Below, piece by piece: positions 23,186-35,311 of a stretch of DNA of 64,000 nt. Source of the DNA: Ailurus styani (Eukaryota > Chordata > Mammalia > Carnivora > Ailuridae); NCBI GenBank assembly GCA_002007465.1, contig LNAC01000340.1:1224418-1288417 (forward strand), given 5' to 3'. The notes beneath the pieces are model-generated. The model saw only the letters and a list, made by a program, of their open reading frames with translations. It ran no database searches and had not been told where the DNA came from. The first letter of the stretch is position 1, and every line of letters begins with the position of its first letter. The position numbers and the translations under genes are program-made.

Positions 23186-23834
23186 AGTCTAGTTATAACT
23201 GTGTGTGCCGGAGGCTAGAACACGAGGAAAGGGGAAACAAGGCATTGCTGGGGAAGCACAAGAAAGGAGAGGCAGGGTGGGCCTATAGGGGAATCTAGCC
23301 TTTGTTGAAAGAAATGGTGCCATTTTTTATCCATTGGGTGGTAACAGAGACAAGGATGAACCTCAGAGAGACTTTAAAGGTCGGTGCCCAGGGGCATTTG
23401 CCCCTGGCCTCACCTAAACAACCTTCAGTCCTGCCAATTATACAAGTGCACCCTTCCCAGGCCCACCACTTTCACAAACAGAAGACCACTAACTCCTTGC
23501 CTCTGTAAGGAATCATATGAAGCTGCCACGAACCTACTGTGTAGAGAGGTCTGCCTTGTCCTAGACTCCCAAGGCCAACCACCACCAACACAGGGTATAA
23601 AATAGCCCTGAATCCTTGCAACCCCAGTGGGGAAGTCACCTCCTTCAATATATACAAACTAGGTTCTACTTGAGCTTTAACTCCCACCTGCTGGGGGGAA
23701 GGGAATAGAAGACAGAAGAAAAGGGTCTGCTCTATTTCTTTCACTTCTACCAAATCCCAATCCTAAATGGAATACTTGCTCTTCCCTCTAGACTTCTCTC
23801 TCTCTCTCTCGCCAACATTTTATGTCTCACTGAT

Positions 23835-24075
23835 GGCATTTCTTGAAAATGCTACCTTCCTCAGGAAGCCTTTACTCCTCGACCAGAATGAATGACACTC
23901 TTCTTTCTACATCTGCAGCACATGTCTTATATCTCCACCGTGGAGCTGCGTCCCTTGTACAGTTATTTTCTTCCCATGGCTACTTCTGACTCTCCTTAAA
24001 AAGGCAGGGAATGTGTCTTGTCCATTGCCAGTGTCAAGTACGTGACAAGTATTTATTTAGTGTCAGCTGAATCGG
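23835..24075 (+). mobile_element. L2 LINE 3' fragment
   Basis: CCTCAGGAAGCCTTTACTCC, AAAGGCAGGGAATGTGTC and GACAAGTATTTATTTAGTG match the L2 3'UTR. Confidence 0.7.
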
Positions 24076-24659
24076 AATCATTGAATCCCATTTGGTACAG
24101 CTTCAACCAGAACATTCGCAAACTGATACCACTACACATTTAAGGCCTCGTACTGCCAAAGTTAAAGCACTGGAACAGAGAACCTACCACCTAAGCCTAC
24201 TTTATCAGGTTTAAGAATCAACATTCTCTGGTCCTGGTCACACTCTTATTTGAATATCTTAAACTTTGTTTCCTTTTTTTTTCAGTCATTCCGCCATAAC
24301 AAGTGCTCTGTATGCTCTGCTCTTAATTTTTCTTCACTTTGGCTGTTTTTCCAAGTAAAAGTGAATAAAATCCATTGGAATATATGAACTAGGTTAATAG
24401 TTATACCTATCCATTTCATTTTTCTACTCCAGCTGAACAGCACACTTTGTAGTTTCCTTAATTGTGTTTAACAAGGCTGCAAAGTACAAAAATTTAAAAA
24501 TAAAAAGATGTAGGTTAGGAATTAGAGGCTAGAGTCTGCAGCTTGAATCTGTCATTAATTTGCTGTGTGACTTTATGCACATCACATTGGCTCTCCTCAC
24601 CTCATTTTTCTGAGCAGTTGACCCAGCTAGCCCTTTCAGCTAGGAAATGCTAAAATTCT

Positions 24660-24857
24660 TTTTTTTTTTAAGATTTTATTTATTTATTTGACAGAGAGAG
24701 AGAGAGATCACAAGTAGGCAGAGAGGCAGGCAGAGAAAGAGGAGGAAGCAGGCTCTGCTGAGCAGGGAGCCTGATGCGGGGCTCCATCCCAGGACCCTGA
24801 GGTCATGACCTGAGCCGAAGGCAGAGGCTTTAACCCACTGAGCCACCCAGGCGCCCC
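24660..24857 (-). mobile_element. CAN-SINE, young type
   Basis: Flanked by GCTAAAATTCT at 24649-24659 and 24858-24868. The body has GGCAGAGAGGCAGGCAGAG and a near-consensus head GAGCCACCCAGGCGCCCC. It lies in intron 1 of TCP11L2. Confidence 0.94.
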
Positions 24858-25149
24858 GCTAAAATTCTATAAACCCAGAGTTCCATGAGGCTTCACTAGA
24901 AGTTCTGAAATTAAATGTGCTCATGGCAGATATTAATAATGTACAACTATGCTTCCTTCCAACAATTCACTGGAAGTAGAGTTTCTGGCACAGGAAATGC
25001 AACAGAAAATGTGAAAGCTTCAAAAGGTTTAGACCTTCTTGTTTGGATGGTAAAAGGTTCCATAGCACAACTGGGCTTTAATGCATCCAAGGAGAAACTC
25101 TCCTTTGAAGCCCAAATGTCCACTATTATTCTATAAGGAAATCGCCTCC

Positions 25150-25290
25150 TTCCTACTCTAGGAATACTAATAATACCCAGTGCATAGGGTTGGTGTGGGA
25201 CTTCATTTAGTCAATACAAGTAGAGTGCTTGGAACAGTGTGTCTGACAGAGAAAACAGGATATAAATGATTGCTATTATCAGTATTATTT
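25150..25290 (+). mobile_element. MIR SINE 3' part
   Basis: ACTAATAATACCCAGTGCAT, then TAGAGTGCTTGGAACAGTG, then TAAATGATTGCTATTATC is the MIR 3' half. Confidence 0.6.
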
Positions 25291-26207
25291 GCATTTTTCT
25301 TGTTATTATCATTTCAGACATTAAAAACTCTAGAGGGGAGAACCATTTTATCCCAAGATGATAAAAGCATATTCCCCTTCAGGTAAACAAGACTGCTAGT
25401 TAACCTACCACAGAACTCTTGCACTTGTCTGAGATACTAAAGCTGAAAGCAAATAGTCCATTCCAGTGCAAATGGTCTTCTGCAAGTTCCTTCACATCTG
25501 TTCTTACTTTTCTTGGTCTCGGTTTTCCATATAAGTCATCTGGGGATAAAGCTACTTGACTCAAAAGGCATTGAGGGTAATTAGATGGCTTTGAAAACTG
25601 TTTTGGATTCTCTCTTGGAATAGTGATAATAAAACCAGTCTATTTCTTTAAGAAAGGTAATGCTTCTCATACTGACAAACTTAGACCTACTTAACTTTCA
25701 CCATGGCCAATCACAAGCAAACCATATAACTTTTCAGAAATACCACATCTCATCCTCCCTGGGGGATTTACTACTGGCCAAAGGTAAAGTCAAAGGTGAA
25801 AACAGTGGATAACTCCAAGCAAAGCCTCCAACACTACAGTGGGTCACCATCAGGGAGAATAATCACATTTTACATTCTATTCTTTCTCATTTAATAAGTT
25901 CAATATTATATAATTTCTTCCAAGACCAATGACTGGGATGCAGCTGACACTTAAACATTTATTGTTGAATGAATGGCAATATGACCACTGACATTTTAGA
26001 GAGGAGGAAACAAGTACAGGGATCCAAAGGGACAGACAGAAGGGAGATGAGATGGGTTTTTAATTTGCTATTTGAATCCTTAGCCTGTGTCCACACTACC
26101 AACTTCACTTCTTTATTTCCTTTCCATAGCAAACTCATCTGCAAATCACCTGTCCAGCACGGGTTCAGGATTAGAAAGATCCACTAGTGACAATATACAT
26201 ATCCATG

Positions 26208-26405
26208 AAGCAGTAAGAACACTGGCTCTGGAATCAGATGGACTGGGTTCTTGATCCTGACTCAGATTACTGACTGGACAGAGGGAATTTAGCCATTTGT
26301 AAAATGTGGCTAATAATAGTATCTACCTCATAGAATTGTTGTGAAGATTAAATGAAATAGTCTATGTCAAGTACTTAAGCTCCTAGTAAGTGCTTGACAG
26401 ATTGT
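26208..26405 (+). mobile_element. MIR SINE, well preserved
   Basis: AGAACACTGGCTCTGGAATC, CATTTGTAAAATGTGGCTAA and CTACCTCATAGAATTGTTGT are clear MIR landmarks. Confidence 0.85.
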
Positions 26406-27119
26406 CAACTATCATTTTATTCTTACTAAAAGAAATTATGGTTTCCAAACATGTCAATGTCATAAAAACAAAGAAAGGCTGAGGACGTGTTCCATATGAA
26501 AAGAGACTTGACAACTGAGTGCAACGGATGATCCCTGAATGAATCCTATACCAGAGGGGAAAAAAAATGCTATCATTGAATCATTTGACAGCACCGGTAC
26601 AAACTTGAATCTACTGTCTGTATTACAATGTTAAATTTACTAAATTTGATAAGGGTACTGTGACCACATATTTAGGAATAAAGGGCCATGATGTATGCAA
26701 CTTTCTCTTGACTAATGAGCAAAAGAGTAAACAATAAAGTATATGGAACAAAATGTTAACAGGTGCACATGAGTAAAAGGCAGAAAATAAGAAGTTCTTT
26801 GTTGTGTTCTTACAATCTTTAAGTTTGAAATTATTTCCAAGCAAAAGATTAAAAGAGAAGTGCTAAACTGAAGCTTCAAGTCTAATTCAGAACAATCCAG
26901 ACTCCTGCAATTTTTAGATTTTGATTGTTCCCACTGCTGGGATAGCTTAGATACTGCTCTATTACCAAAGCTCTTCTAGACAGTCTGGCTTGTCCCAATG
27001 TCCTTCTTGAACAGTGTCTAGAGAATAAAACAGGAAATAGGCCAGAGCCCTTCAGAAGAGGCACAATAAATCATCCCTTCTAAGAGTTCATCTTCAGGTA
27101 GTTTCCCTTTTCTTAAGAA

Positions 27120-27665
27120 GCTTCCTGGCAATGGTTTATATTCCTCTGTGATTTGACCTCTGCCTACACACACCATCCCTTATCACTCTCACCCTAACCC
27201 TTTCTGCTACAGACACAATGGCTTTCTCAGGTTCCTCAGATATGCCAAACTTCCTACTTTGGAGCACTTGCACCTGCTATTCTCTCCCCTAGCATGTTCT
27301 TTTCCCTGATCTCCATGGGATGGTCTCCTTGTCATCATTCAGGTTTGAAATTAAATGTTACAACTTCAAAGTGACATTCCCTGATATCCTCACTCCATCT
27401 ACCTTAGCCGTCTAGAACTGAAAACACTTCCTGGATTGGGGGGGAGCCCAAGAAGTCTCGCTAATGAACAAATTAAGCCACGCTTCTACTCATATTACAA
27501 CTTGGAGTTTCCTTCTCTCCTGCCTCACTCACATTGTTCATATTCCCATTATGCAGTCACTTAAAGTGCTGTTGTTGCTGTTTATGTATCTGTCTCCCCA
27601 CTAAATTTCACTGCTTGCAGGAAGGGTTATGTCTCCACTTTCCAATTCCCAGTGCCCATAATTAA
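27120..27665 (+). mobile_element. L2 LINE fragment
   Basis: TTGCACCTGCTATTCTC, CATCATTCAGGTTTGAAATT and CACTAAATTTCACTGC keep the order of L2 3'UTR landmarks. Confidence 0.7.
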
Positions 27666-27749
27666 AACTAGCAAAGACTCAGAGTTCCAGAGCTTAAAGA
27701 AATGTTTACATTGTGTCTTTCCACTTCCTTAATGCTCACTGATAGTAAA

Positions 27750-27960
27750 TAATAACAATCAGCACTAATAGTTACTGTGTGCTTATTATAATCCAGCCCC
27801 CATAAGTGTTTTAATCTCTTTGCATCTTTATTACAACCTTGTTAGCTGAGATACTGCTATTATCCCCATTTTATAGACAAGAACCTGAGGCTCAGAGAGA
27901 TTAAATTACTTGCCCTACAGTTCATAGCAGTGGCAGAAGCACAACTGAAAGCTAGGCCAT
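27750..27960 (-). mobile_element. MIR SINE
   Basis: TATTATCCCCATTTTATAGA, GAACCTGAGGCTCAGAGAG and AAATTACTTGCCCTACAG are MIR in reverse. It abuts the L2 at 27120-27665. Confidence 0.82.
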
Positions 27961-30286
27961 GGATCCCTACAGCCCATGCTTTCTACCACTCTAGGATGGC
28001 TGGAGAAAATCTGGTGTGCTGCTCATTCTTTCCACCCTCAGTCTGCCAAATCGATCTACCCAACACCACATGGGTATTTGCATATGTGGTAACAAGCTGA
28101 CCTTACCCCAGGGTGACTGCTCAAAGTGCTATACCGTGAAGGGCATCACTGAGTCTGTTGTCCAAAATAATTCTCAACCACCCCACTTGAATAAATAAAA
28201 ATCCTCTATCAGGGAACCATTCTTTAAGCACTGCAAAATCCCTAGTTATAACCCACATATTATCAAAAGTCTTAACTGCTTACAACTAATATCAAAAACA
28301 TTTTCAGGTGAATTATTCAGATTTTCCAGCAGTGCTCTGGACGAGAAATGGAGCCCAACCAGTTAAGGCTGAGTCGTGGAAATGAGAAATTTCAAGAGCT
28401 ACCTAGTGGGTGTCATCCTTGAAGACCAGATCAAGGTCACATGAAAACACAAGCATTCACATCTGTATAGTAAAGGGTAAGGAGTCAGAGGACAAAGACT
28501 GGGCTCTAAAGACAAAAACTGTAGATGGTGTGGAAAATCTCAATCTTCTGCAAAATGCTGTTTTAGAACCAGCCCCAAACAGCAGTGCTAAAATGTTATT
28601 CATATGCAGCAAGGCATAAACCACAGAGCAGAGAAATAGATTCTGCTCCATTCCACTAGAGAATACTGGTCTTCATCAAATTAGAGCCAACAAAGAGCTA
28701 GATAAAAGCCAACAAGCCAGTCATTGTCTAAGAAAGCAGATGTTCATGCAACACATAACATTACAGCATCAGGGAGAAGGATTTCTAGGCCCTTTTCACA
28801 CTTGGAAACACTTCTCCTCTCGCCCCTGGCTGGCCCCTTTAATACCTGTGCTTCCTCCTCTGGGGGCCCCAAACCCCCTCCCCCCAGAACATGCCACTGA
28901 AACTGCTTCCACACATAAGTATCTTCAGCCCTGGGCCACTTCAAGTGAGGCAACCTCCACGGGCTGCCAGAGTGAAATCCCTGGAGGCAAGAGGACAAGG
29001 CAGGCAGGGAGCCACCTAAAGTGGGAACCACCGCCATAACCTCATTCTGATCGGCAGGTGGCAAAGAGCAGGGTCTCTGGCTGGACTGGAGGCCACGGGA
29101 CCACAGAGATCGTGAGGGCTGAGGGGCCCACTGGGGACAAGGACAACTTGTCTGGTTTCTCAAGGTTAAAGTAACACGACAACCACCTAAGACAATTATT
29201 TCCCAGACTTCAGTCATTTGGGTACCACTGTTCACGCCTGTTTCCACAACTCCATCCTCACCTATACCCTAATTTCTCAATCACTTCTATCTTGACTAGA
29301 TTTTTGGATTTAAATACATCTCTTTTAAAAGGAAATTTTATATCATCGTGAAATCGCCTGTTTAATGGAAGTTTTTTCCTGATACTAACGAAAACGCAGG
29401 ACCCTGTTCGTCCACGTGCCACTTCACATCAGCTCTGTTACCCCAGGGGTGCCATCCGGAGGCGCGGGGTGGGGAAGCACAAGCCAGCCCCGAGAGGCCA
29501 GAGGTTCGAGCCCGGGGCCCGACTGGGATCTCCCGCCTCCTCCCCCAGACAGTCCGCTCGAGGGGAAGCACCGGGAGTCTGCACACCGCCCCCCGCCCAG
29601 GCAGCCCCTCCTCTCCAGCAGCACGTTTCCTGTCAAAACAAACCCTTGGGGGAGGGGACGGCGGAGGCCCAGCCGAGTGCCAGGGAAACCCCGGCAACAA
29701 ACCCCAAACACGAGCTTCGGGCCGCGCCCGGCACCTCCTGCGACCCCGCTCGCCCAGCCGCGCCGGGCCGGGGGTCGCAGGCGAGAGGGAGGCCCCTCCC
29801 GGGGCCCGGACGGCGGGAAGACGTTCGCAGCGCCGTCGCCGGCAAGGGTCCAGTAGGATGTAAACAGCGGCCAAGCGGCCGCGACCCCGCCGCCTCCGCG
29901 GCCACGCCGACACCCGCCGCGGCCACTAGGTGCCCGCGCCCCGCACCCACGCGGGACGGCGGTTCGAGGTCAAACAAGGGGATGAGGGAGCAAGCAGCGG
30001 GGGCTTTGACGCCCCTGGCACCGGAGTCCCAGGACAGAATTCCGAGGTGGGTCGGGGAAGGCCCTCGGGCTGCCCTGGGGCGAGATGTCCCGGTCCACTG
30101 ACCCGGGCCCGTCGCCTCAGAGCCGGCGACCCCCTCCCCGGATGGATACGCACCGGGTCCAGCGCAGAGACAGGCGGAGAAAGGCGACTTAGTGAGCGTG
30201 GGTCAGGGGTCTCTGGGTGTCCCCTCACCGAGCACCGCACAAACACCTCGAAAACTCACCAGTCCCACAACCCCCGGCCTCCTGGT

Positions 30287-30318
30287 CTCCCCCCTCTCCC
30301 CCCACCCCCCGCCCCACG
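30287..30318 (-). promoter_or_regulatory. G-quadruplex motif on the TCP11L2 sense strand
   Basis: The plus strand is a C-run block; the minus strand reads GGGGCGGGGGGTGGGGGG then AGA and a further GGGGGG run. Four or more G-runs with loops of 1-3 bases meet the usual quadruplex rule. It lies between the TATA-like box and the candidate exon-1 donor, so it would be at the start site or in the 5'UTR. Confidence 0.6.
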
Positions 30319-30321
30319 CGG

Positions 30322-30329
30322 TATTTAAA
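30322..30329. promoter_or_regulatory. TATA-like box TATTTAAA
   Basis: TATTTAAA stands alone in otherwise GC-rich DNA; its reverse complement, TTTAAATA, is also TATA-like. On the minus strand it would place a start near 30295 for TCP11L2. On the plus strand it would place one near 30355, giving a divergent transcript. Orientation cannot be settled by eye. Confidence 0.4.
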
Positions 30330-30393
30330 GGGCCGGGAGGGACTCTGAGGAGACAGCCGCCGCGGAGCAGTGGACCCGGCGAGCGAGGGAAGG

Positions 30394-30713
30394 NNNNNNN
30401 NNNNNNNNNNNNNNNNNNNNNNNNNNNNNNNNNNNNNNNNNNNNNNNNNNNNNNNNNNNNNNNNNNNNNNNNNNNNNNNNNNNNNNNNNNNNNNNNNNNN
30501 NNNNNNNNNNNNNNNNNNNNNNNNNNNNNNNNNNNNNNNNNNNNNNNNNNNNNNNNNNNNNNNNNNNNNNNNNNNNNNNNNNNNNNNNNNNNNNNNNNNN
30601 NNNNNNNNNNNNNNNNNNNNNNNNNNNNNNNNNNNNNNNNNNNNNNNNNNNNNNNNNNNNNNNNNNNNNNNNNNNNNNNNNNNNNNNNNNNNNNNNNNNN
30701 NNNNNNNNNNNNN
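30394..30713. other. Assembly gap, 320 N
   Basis: A run of N in the middle of the promoter CpG island. The flanks are very GC-rich (GAGCGAGGGAAGG left, GGGGGCGGGGCGGGG right), the usual cause of sequencing dropout. The real missing length is unknown. Confidence 0.99.
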
Positions 30714-31479
30714 GGGGGCGGGGCGGGGTTGCGCGCGGATCCACTCGTGCCTGTGCTTGTGGAGCGCGCGACTGTCTTGGGCTTCCGGGGCGCACCAGCG
30801 TGGATAATGTCACAAGCTCGCCGGCTGCGGGTGGAACTTCTACTACTCCAACACCCCTCATCTAGGCGGGGCGATCCGAACTGGGTGCCCACCGTCACGC
30901 CGTCCGCACAGACACTCACAGCCCAAACAGACAACAGGGCAGGTGCGTTCCCACGCGCGTCAGCAGCCAAACTTGTCACCTACGTTTCTGTCTGCACCTG
31001 CACATAAACACCGGCCCAGATTTGCGTGTGGCTGGACTGAAAGATTAGCTCCTGGGAGTCACACCCTCTCAGGCTCTCTGAAGACTTAAACTGTAAACTT
31101 CGTGTGCACTCAAAAGATAAAACATCTCACTTCCTCTAGAGTTCTGGGCAGCACCTCTCTGCCGGAGAAGTTTCGACATTGGTTAATGTAAATAAGCAGC
31201 CCCAGGGTGGCTTCTGTTCAGCTCTGTGGGTGTGCTTCAGGATGAACAGAAACACCATTCCCCCAACTGCACACATAGAAACCACTCTATCTTCTGTAAA
31301 TTGACATTATTTGGAAGAAAGTTTCATGGAGGAATGTAAGTGAATTTTGTATAGGCTGAAGTGTTTCTACTTCGTGCTGAAACCATGTCTGAATTGTGGA
31401 GGCAAAATTGGTTCTAGAAAAAACCAGACAGGCAACATTTAAAAGGAGGAGAGAAAGCCACTTATCCTAGATGGAGTAA

Positions 31480-31660
31480 TTCAGTGTTACAACACGGACT
31501 TGAATGGGGTTCAGCCCTGGCTCTGACATTAACTACCCATCAGAACTTGGTCAATGGATAACCAATGATAATCATCTCATTGGGTTATGGTGAGGATGGA
31601 ATGAGATAAAGCATCTGAAGTGCTTACAGCTCTACACAGTAAACACTAGTCAGTGTTAGT
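31480..31660 (+). mobile_element. MIR SINE
   Basis: CAGCCCTGGCTCTGACATTA, ATCTCATTGGGTTATGGTGA and AAGTGCTTACAGCTCTAC follow MIR order. Confidence 0.68.
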
Positions 31661-33089
31661 TACTGAACCTATCAGGTAAATCACTCTGAACAAATCTGGA
31701 TGCTGATCTCTATAAATTTGTATTTGTGTCTCCTTATGCCACTCTCTCCTCCCTTCTAAAATATACAACTTGATACAAACCAAGAGATTAAGGAATAAAT
31801 GCTATTGCCACCCATAGGTTCTTTCCTGGGAGCATGCCCTTGTTTCTGTTGTTTGTTGGAATCAGCAGTCAGGATAACAGAAGCCTCCAATTTTGATTCT
31901 TGGCAAATAACAACCACCACTCAACAACTGCCATCGCCACCCTAAAAACTCCACAACAGGAGGATTAACCAAAAATATCCCACCAACTCTTGGACACTGT
32001 GACAATGACACATTGCAGCTTTGCTTCTTTTTGTTAGCTTTATAGGCACTTGTTAAGGATTGTTTTTGTATTATTACATAACTTGAAACAGGTGAGCATG
32101 AGTCAGGAAAGTTGTCCAGTCTACCTGGGTGACCAGCGGCCTGACCCTAGGCAGGGCACTTATTTCAAAGCTCAAATATGTAACTCTCAAAACCACAAGG
32201 AAGCAATTTTTTTTTTTTTGGGTCAAAGCAGATGAGTCATGTTTCAGCATGTGCTGGGGTGAGAACCTTAAGGTGGAGGAAGTGGGGTAACATCAGAGAC
32301 CCACGCTGGGGAGAAATATCCTGGGAACACAATCTACTGTTACTTTGACATTAAATAACTTGCTATCTGGAAACCTTCTGGTCAATTACCTGACCAACCG
32401 CCCTCAGTCAGGCTTGTATATAAAAAGCCACTTTGAAAAAAATATAGTACTATAAAATATTAGGCACTTCCCTTAAAAAACGAGCCTTGTATCACATTCT
32501 TACTCAGAGAGCTCAGGCAGTCATAGAATAAAATCCTCCTTGCTTAGATTATGTTCATTACCATCTGGGAGAAATCTCTAAAAGGCAATCTCTCTAGTAA
32601 GTAAGCTTTTTATTTATTTTCACACCTAATTTTTCTAACTTTCCTTTTTGAATCACTTAGTTCACAGTAACACAGCTTGTTTACTATAAATTACACAACA
32701 GTCTAAATTTGTTCTATTGCCTTTGGCATGTATATGACGAAGGGCCGATCAAAATTATTGCAAGGTGAAGAAATAGAAATACTTATTTTCTTTTTACACA
32801 TCATAAATCCGAGTTTTAAATTATAATGAGTCTTCTGAAAAAGATAAGAAGATCCCCTAATGTAATTGGAATATGGATTTGCAACCTCTCAACCATTTAA
32901 CTTATATAGTGGAGCTGCATCTTGTGCTGATCTAGCACAATATAAATTCAACTACATGTCCTCAGATGGGACAGGGTGCAGGGAGCACAACAGAATAATT
33001 TAAACACTGGCAGTGATTTTGCCCTCTGCTCTCTCTATGGGAGTTGTGAGGCTTCTCTTCCTGAGTTGATCTGTTTCCAAGCTTCTCAT

Positions 33090-33300
33090 TATATTCCAAG
33101 TTTCTTACCCAGGGCTGGCTTCGTGGGTATGCAGACTGAGCAGGTGCACAAGGTCCTACACTTGGAAGGCCCTACACTCAGTTTAATGTTCTGCTGCTGC
33201 TATCTTGAAATTCTTCATAATTTTTCAGTGAAGAGACCACATCTTCATTTTGCACTGGAACTTGCAAATTATGTAGCTTGTTCTGATCTCACCACACAGA
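33090..33300. repeat. Ancient interspersed repeat, family unsure
   Basis: GCTGGCTTCGTGGGTATGCA, TCTTGAAATTCTTCATAATT, CATTTTGCACTGGAACTTGC and AATTATGTAGCTTGTTCTG resemble a widespread old mammalian element that I cannot name with confidence. It explains the 133-codon open frame at 32976-33377. Confidence 0.4.
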
Positions 33301-35264
33301 ACATCAGTCTAGAGTTTAAAGGTACTTATTTTCCCTTCACTTTTTCAAATCAATTATTTTATCTAGTGCTCAGTTGAAGAAACATACCTGTTTCAAAGCC
33401 ATAGCCAAAAACAAAGAAACAAACAAAAACAAAACAAAACTGGGTATATCCCAGGTCTTATGGACCATCAAAGGACCTTTCTAAGATACTTTTGACTGCA
33501 TGTGATTTTGACCTTATGTTCTCCCTTTGGAAATTAACCCCTCACATAAGATAAGATTCCACTATAGTGGAAAAATTGATTGCATGGAATACCATCTCTT
33601 TTTCTCTCCCCTGTCCATCTTAAGGTGCTGAGAAGGGCTAAAAAGCAGTAAGGGTTGGGGGAAAAGGCAATAGAAAGAAGGTAGAAAAAAATTTGGCTGA
33701 TATAAACTAGGTAACTAAATGTTCAATATTTGACCACACCTTCCCATCAGATTTTGTCATTCCTTTCCTTTTGGGCTTGAAGATAAAGGAGATATAGACT
33801 GTTGACCAGTTTTGACGGTTTATCAAAATGTTGATGCTTGATCAAATTTCCAGAGCACAAGAAACAGTTTTCCCCCTGACTTCTCTGAACTGAATTAGCA
33901 CAAAATTGGAGGTTACTTCTCATTTCAGTTGCCTGTATACAGACCCAGGCCCACTCGCCTCACATCCTAAAAGGAAAAATGTTTTTAAAACCCACCCATC
34001 CCCCTTCACCCTCCATGGAACCCCTCCACTTACCTGGAAACCACTGTTGTCCCCTGGAAAACAAAGAGAGTGATGACCAGGAGGTAAGACAAGGCTGGGC
34101 AGGAAGTGGGAGGGGCCAAGGAGAGGTGAAGCTCTAAGGAGCACCTATGAGAAATCAAAGAGGTGTTGACAGAGCCCTGATCAAAACAGTCACTGTCTTT
34201 ACCCCACCTCTGGGCCAGCAGATGGTCATTTTCTAAATGCCTGCCTAGTCCGTCCAACCATGGATGAACGTTAATGCCCTCACTTTAAACATCCATTGGC
34301 ATACCCAGTGGGGGTACAGGAAGAACTTCTAAAATAAGAGGCAAAACCCGGAAGACATAAAGAAAAGGTTTAAGAAATGTGGCTCCTCAGATAGTTTAAC
34401 ACAAAAACATGAGTTATAGAACAATGATCGTGGGGTGGTCCCTTTTCTGCTTAAGGGAGAACTTGTGTGAGAGAGACCATATGTGTATTTTGTATTTACA
34501 AAATACATAGAAATGGACTAAAAAGTGACCCTCCAAACTGCTTTGGAGGTAGATTGGGAGATGTTCCTGATTTATTCTATATACATAGCAGTGGCTTATT
34601 TCTTTTCCAGTGAGAATGTATTCATTCATATATTACTCTGTAATTCACACTGCCATACAATGGTACTACTCTTATCATTGTGTGTCCTCTTAAATATACC
34701 TTAGTGTGGTGGGCTATTAACACTACACATTAAATAGCTTTCCCACCTTCTTTTTATTCATATTTTTAAACTCATGGTAACAAATGGAACTTTTCCTATA
34801 AACTATAGAAAGGAACAGATTTGCCAAAGATCCCTCGCTACAGTATTTCAAAATTATTTCTGCTATAAAAGTAAAAATGATCACTTTTTAGGTTGTTCCC
34901 TTCAAGTCCAATTCTTAGACAATCCAGGTGCACGGAGTTTACTCTTATTTAAAACACATGTTGTGCCCCAACATGTGACCTCTAAGAATTTTCTTCTTTT
35001 GATGATAAACTGGACAGGCATTCTTTCCCAAAGTGGTATGAGTCTTAGATAATTATATACCTTTTAAGGATGAAAAACTGAGAGTCCTGAACATTCAGAT
35101 GTCTGTACAGTAGCTTTTACCTGAGTTCCTGTGTGTTCTACTGGAAGGTACTGTATCAGACCACTGAGGGTTTATGACTGACCAAAGTGATATTCAGTGA
35201 CTCACTGAATTGGCAGATCAAGAATAGAAACCAGAACTCATTTCATGCCTACTCTATAAGCACA

Positions 35265-35272
35265 CGTGCACG

Positions 35273-35303
<31 letters not shown>

Positions 35304-35311
35304 GCACGTGG
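35265..35311. repeat. (CA)n microsatellite with CACGTG flanks
   Basis: The CA run is about 13 units (35275-35301). It is preceded by CACGTGCACGTGCA and followed by TGCACGTGG, so the ends can pair with each other. Confidence 0.92.

Larger units (their letters stand above)
22400..29390. other. TCP11L2: Intron 1, largely unique sequence
   Basis: Besides the SINE at 24660-24857 and the listed L2 and MIR pieces, the rest (22400-23080, 23190-23830, 25300-26200, 26410-27110 and 28000-29390) shows no family I recognise. A 167-codon minus frame at 28744-29247 has no recognisable domain. Confidence 0.55.
1298..30260 (-). other. TCP11L2: TCP11L2 gene, 5' part (transcription unit cut by left edge)
   Basis: Seven coding exons on the minus strand, all with GT/AG introns, splice in phase into 380 codons that I recognise as T-complex protein 11-like 2. 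The 5' boundary is a candidate non-coding exon in the CpG island, so the upper limit is approximate. The final exons, about 140 residues, lie left of base 1. The TCP11 family carries one helical TCP11 domain. TCP11 itself is linked to sperm function, while TCP11L2 is poorly characterised and has been linked to muscle satellite cell migration and differentiation. No signal peptide or membrane segment is evident in the visible part. Intron sizes are about 8.4 kb, 2418, 3758, 1030, 783, 11199 and 208 bp. In human the gene lies on 12q23.3 between CKAP4 and POLR3B; neither neighbour is visible here. Confidence 0.95.
30260..30393 (-). other. TCP11L2: Candidate non-coding first exon of TCP11L2
   Basis: Reading the minus strand, a good donor (ACTG|GTGAGT) occupies 30259-30254. 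It could end a 5'UTR exon starting at about 30295 if the TATA-like box acts on this strand, or inside the gap if initiation is dispersed. The upper coordinate is set only by the gap edge. Another weaker donor-like GGTGAGG occurs near 30230. This is inference from position and splice motif; no transcript evidence is available. Confidence 0.4.
29400..30930. promoter_or_regulatory. TCP11L2: TCP11L2 promoter CpG island
   Basis: Base composition changes sharply to GC-rich with frequent CpG from about 29400 to 30930, the only long island next to this gene. A CACGTG E-box is at 29413-29418. A GC-box cluster (GGGGGCGGGGCGGGG) sits at 30714-30728, immediately right of the gap. The centre, probably including transcription start sites, is replaced by N. 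Long open frames on both strands here are a composition effect. Confidence 0.85.

Noticed and set aside
28744..29247. 167-codon minus-strand frame in intron 1
   Set aside because: No recognised domain and no splice or start support. It lies outside the spliced TCP11L2 frame; a chance frame in moderately GC-rich DNA is the simpler reading.
29362..30328. Long overlapping open frames on both strands in the CpG island (183, 146, 210, 132 codons and others)
   Set aside because: They overlap in many frames, are Pro/Arg/Gly/Ala-rich and have no domain. Stops are rare in such GC-rich DNA, so these are expected by chance.
30192..31007. 258- and 271-codon frames across the large gap
   Set aside because: Most of the length is N translated as X; the real parts are CpG-island sequence.
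32976..33377. 133-codon plus-strand frame
   Set aside because: Overlaps an ancient interspersed repeat and has no gene context.
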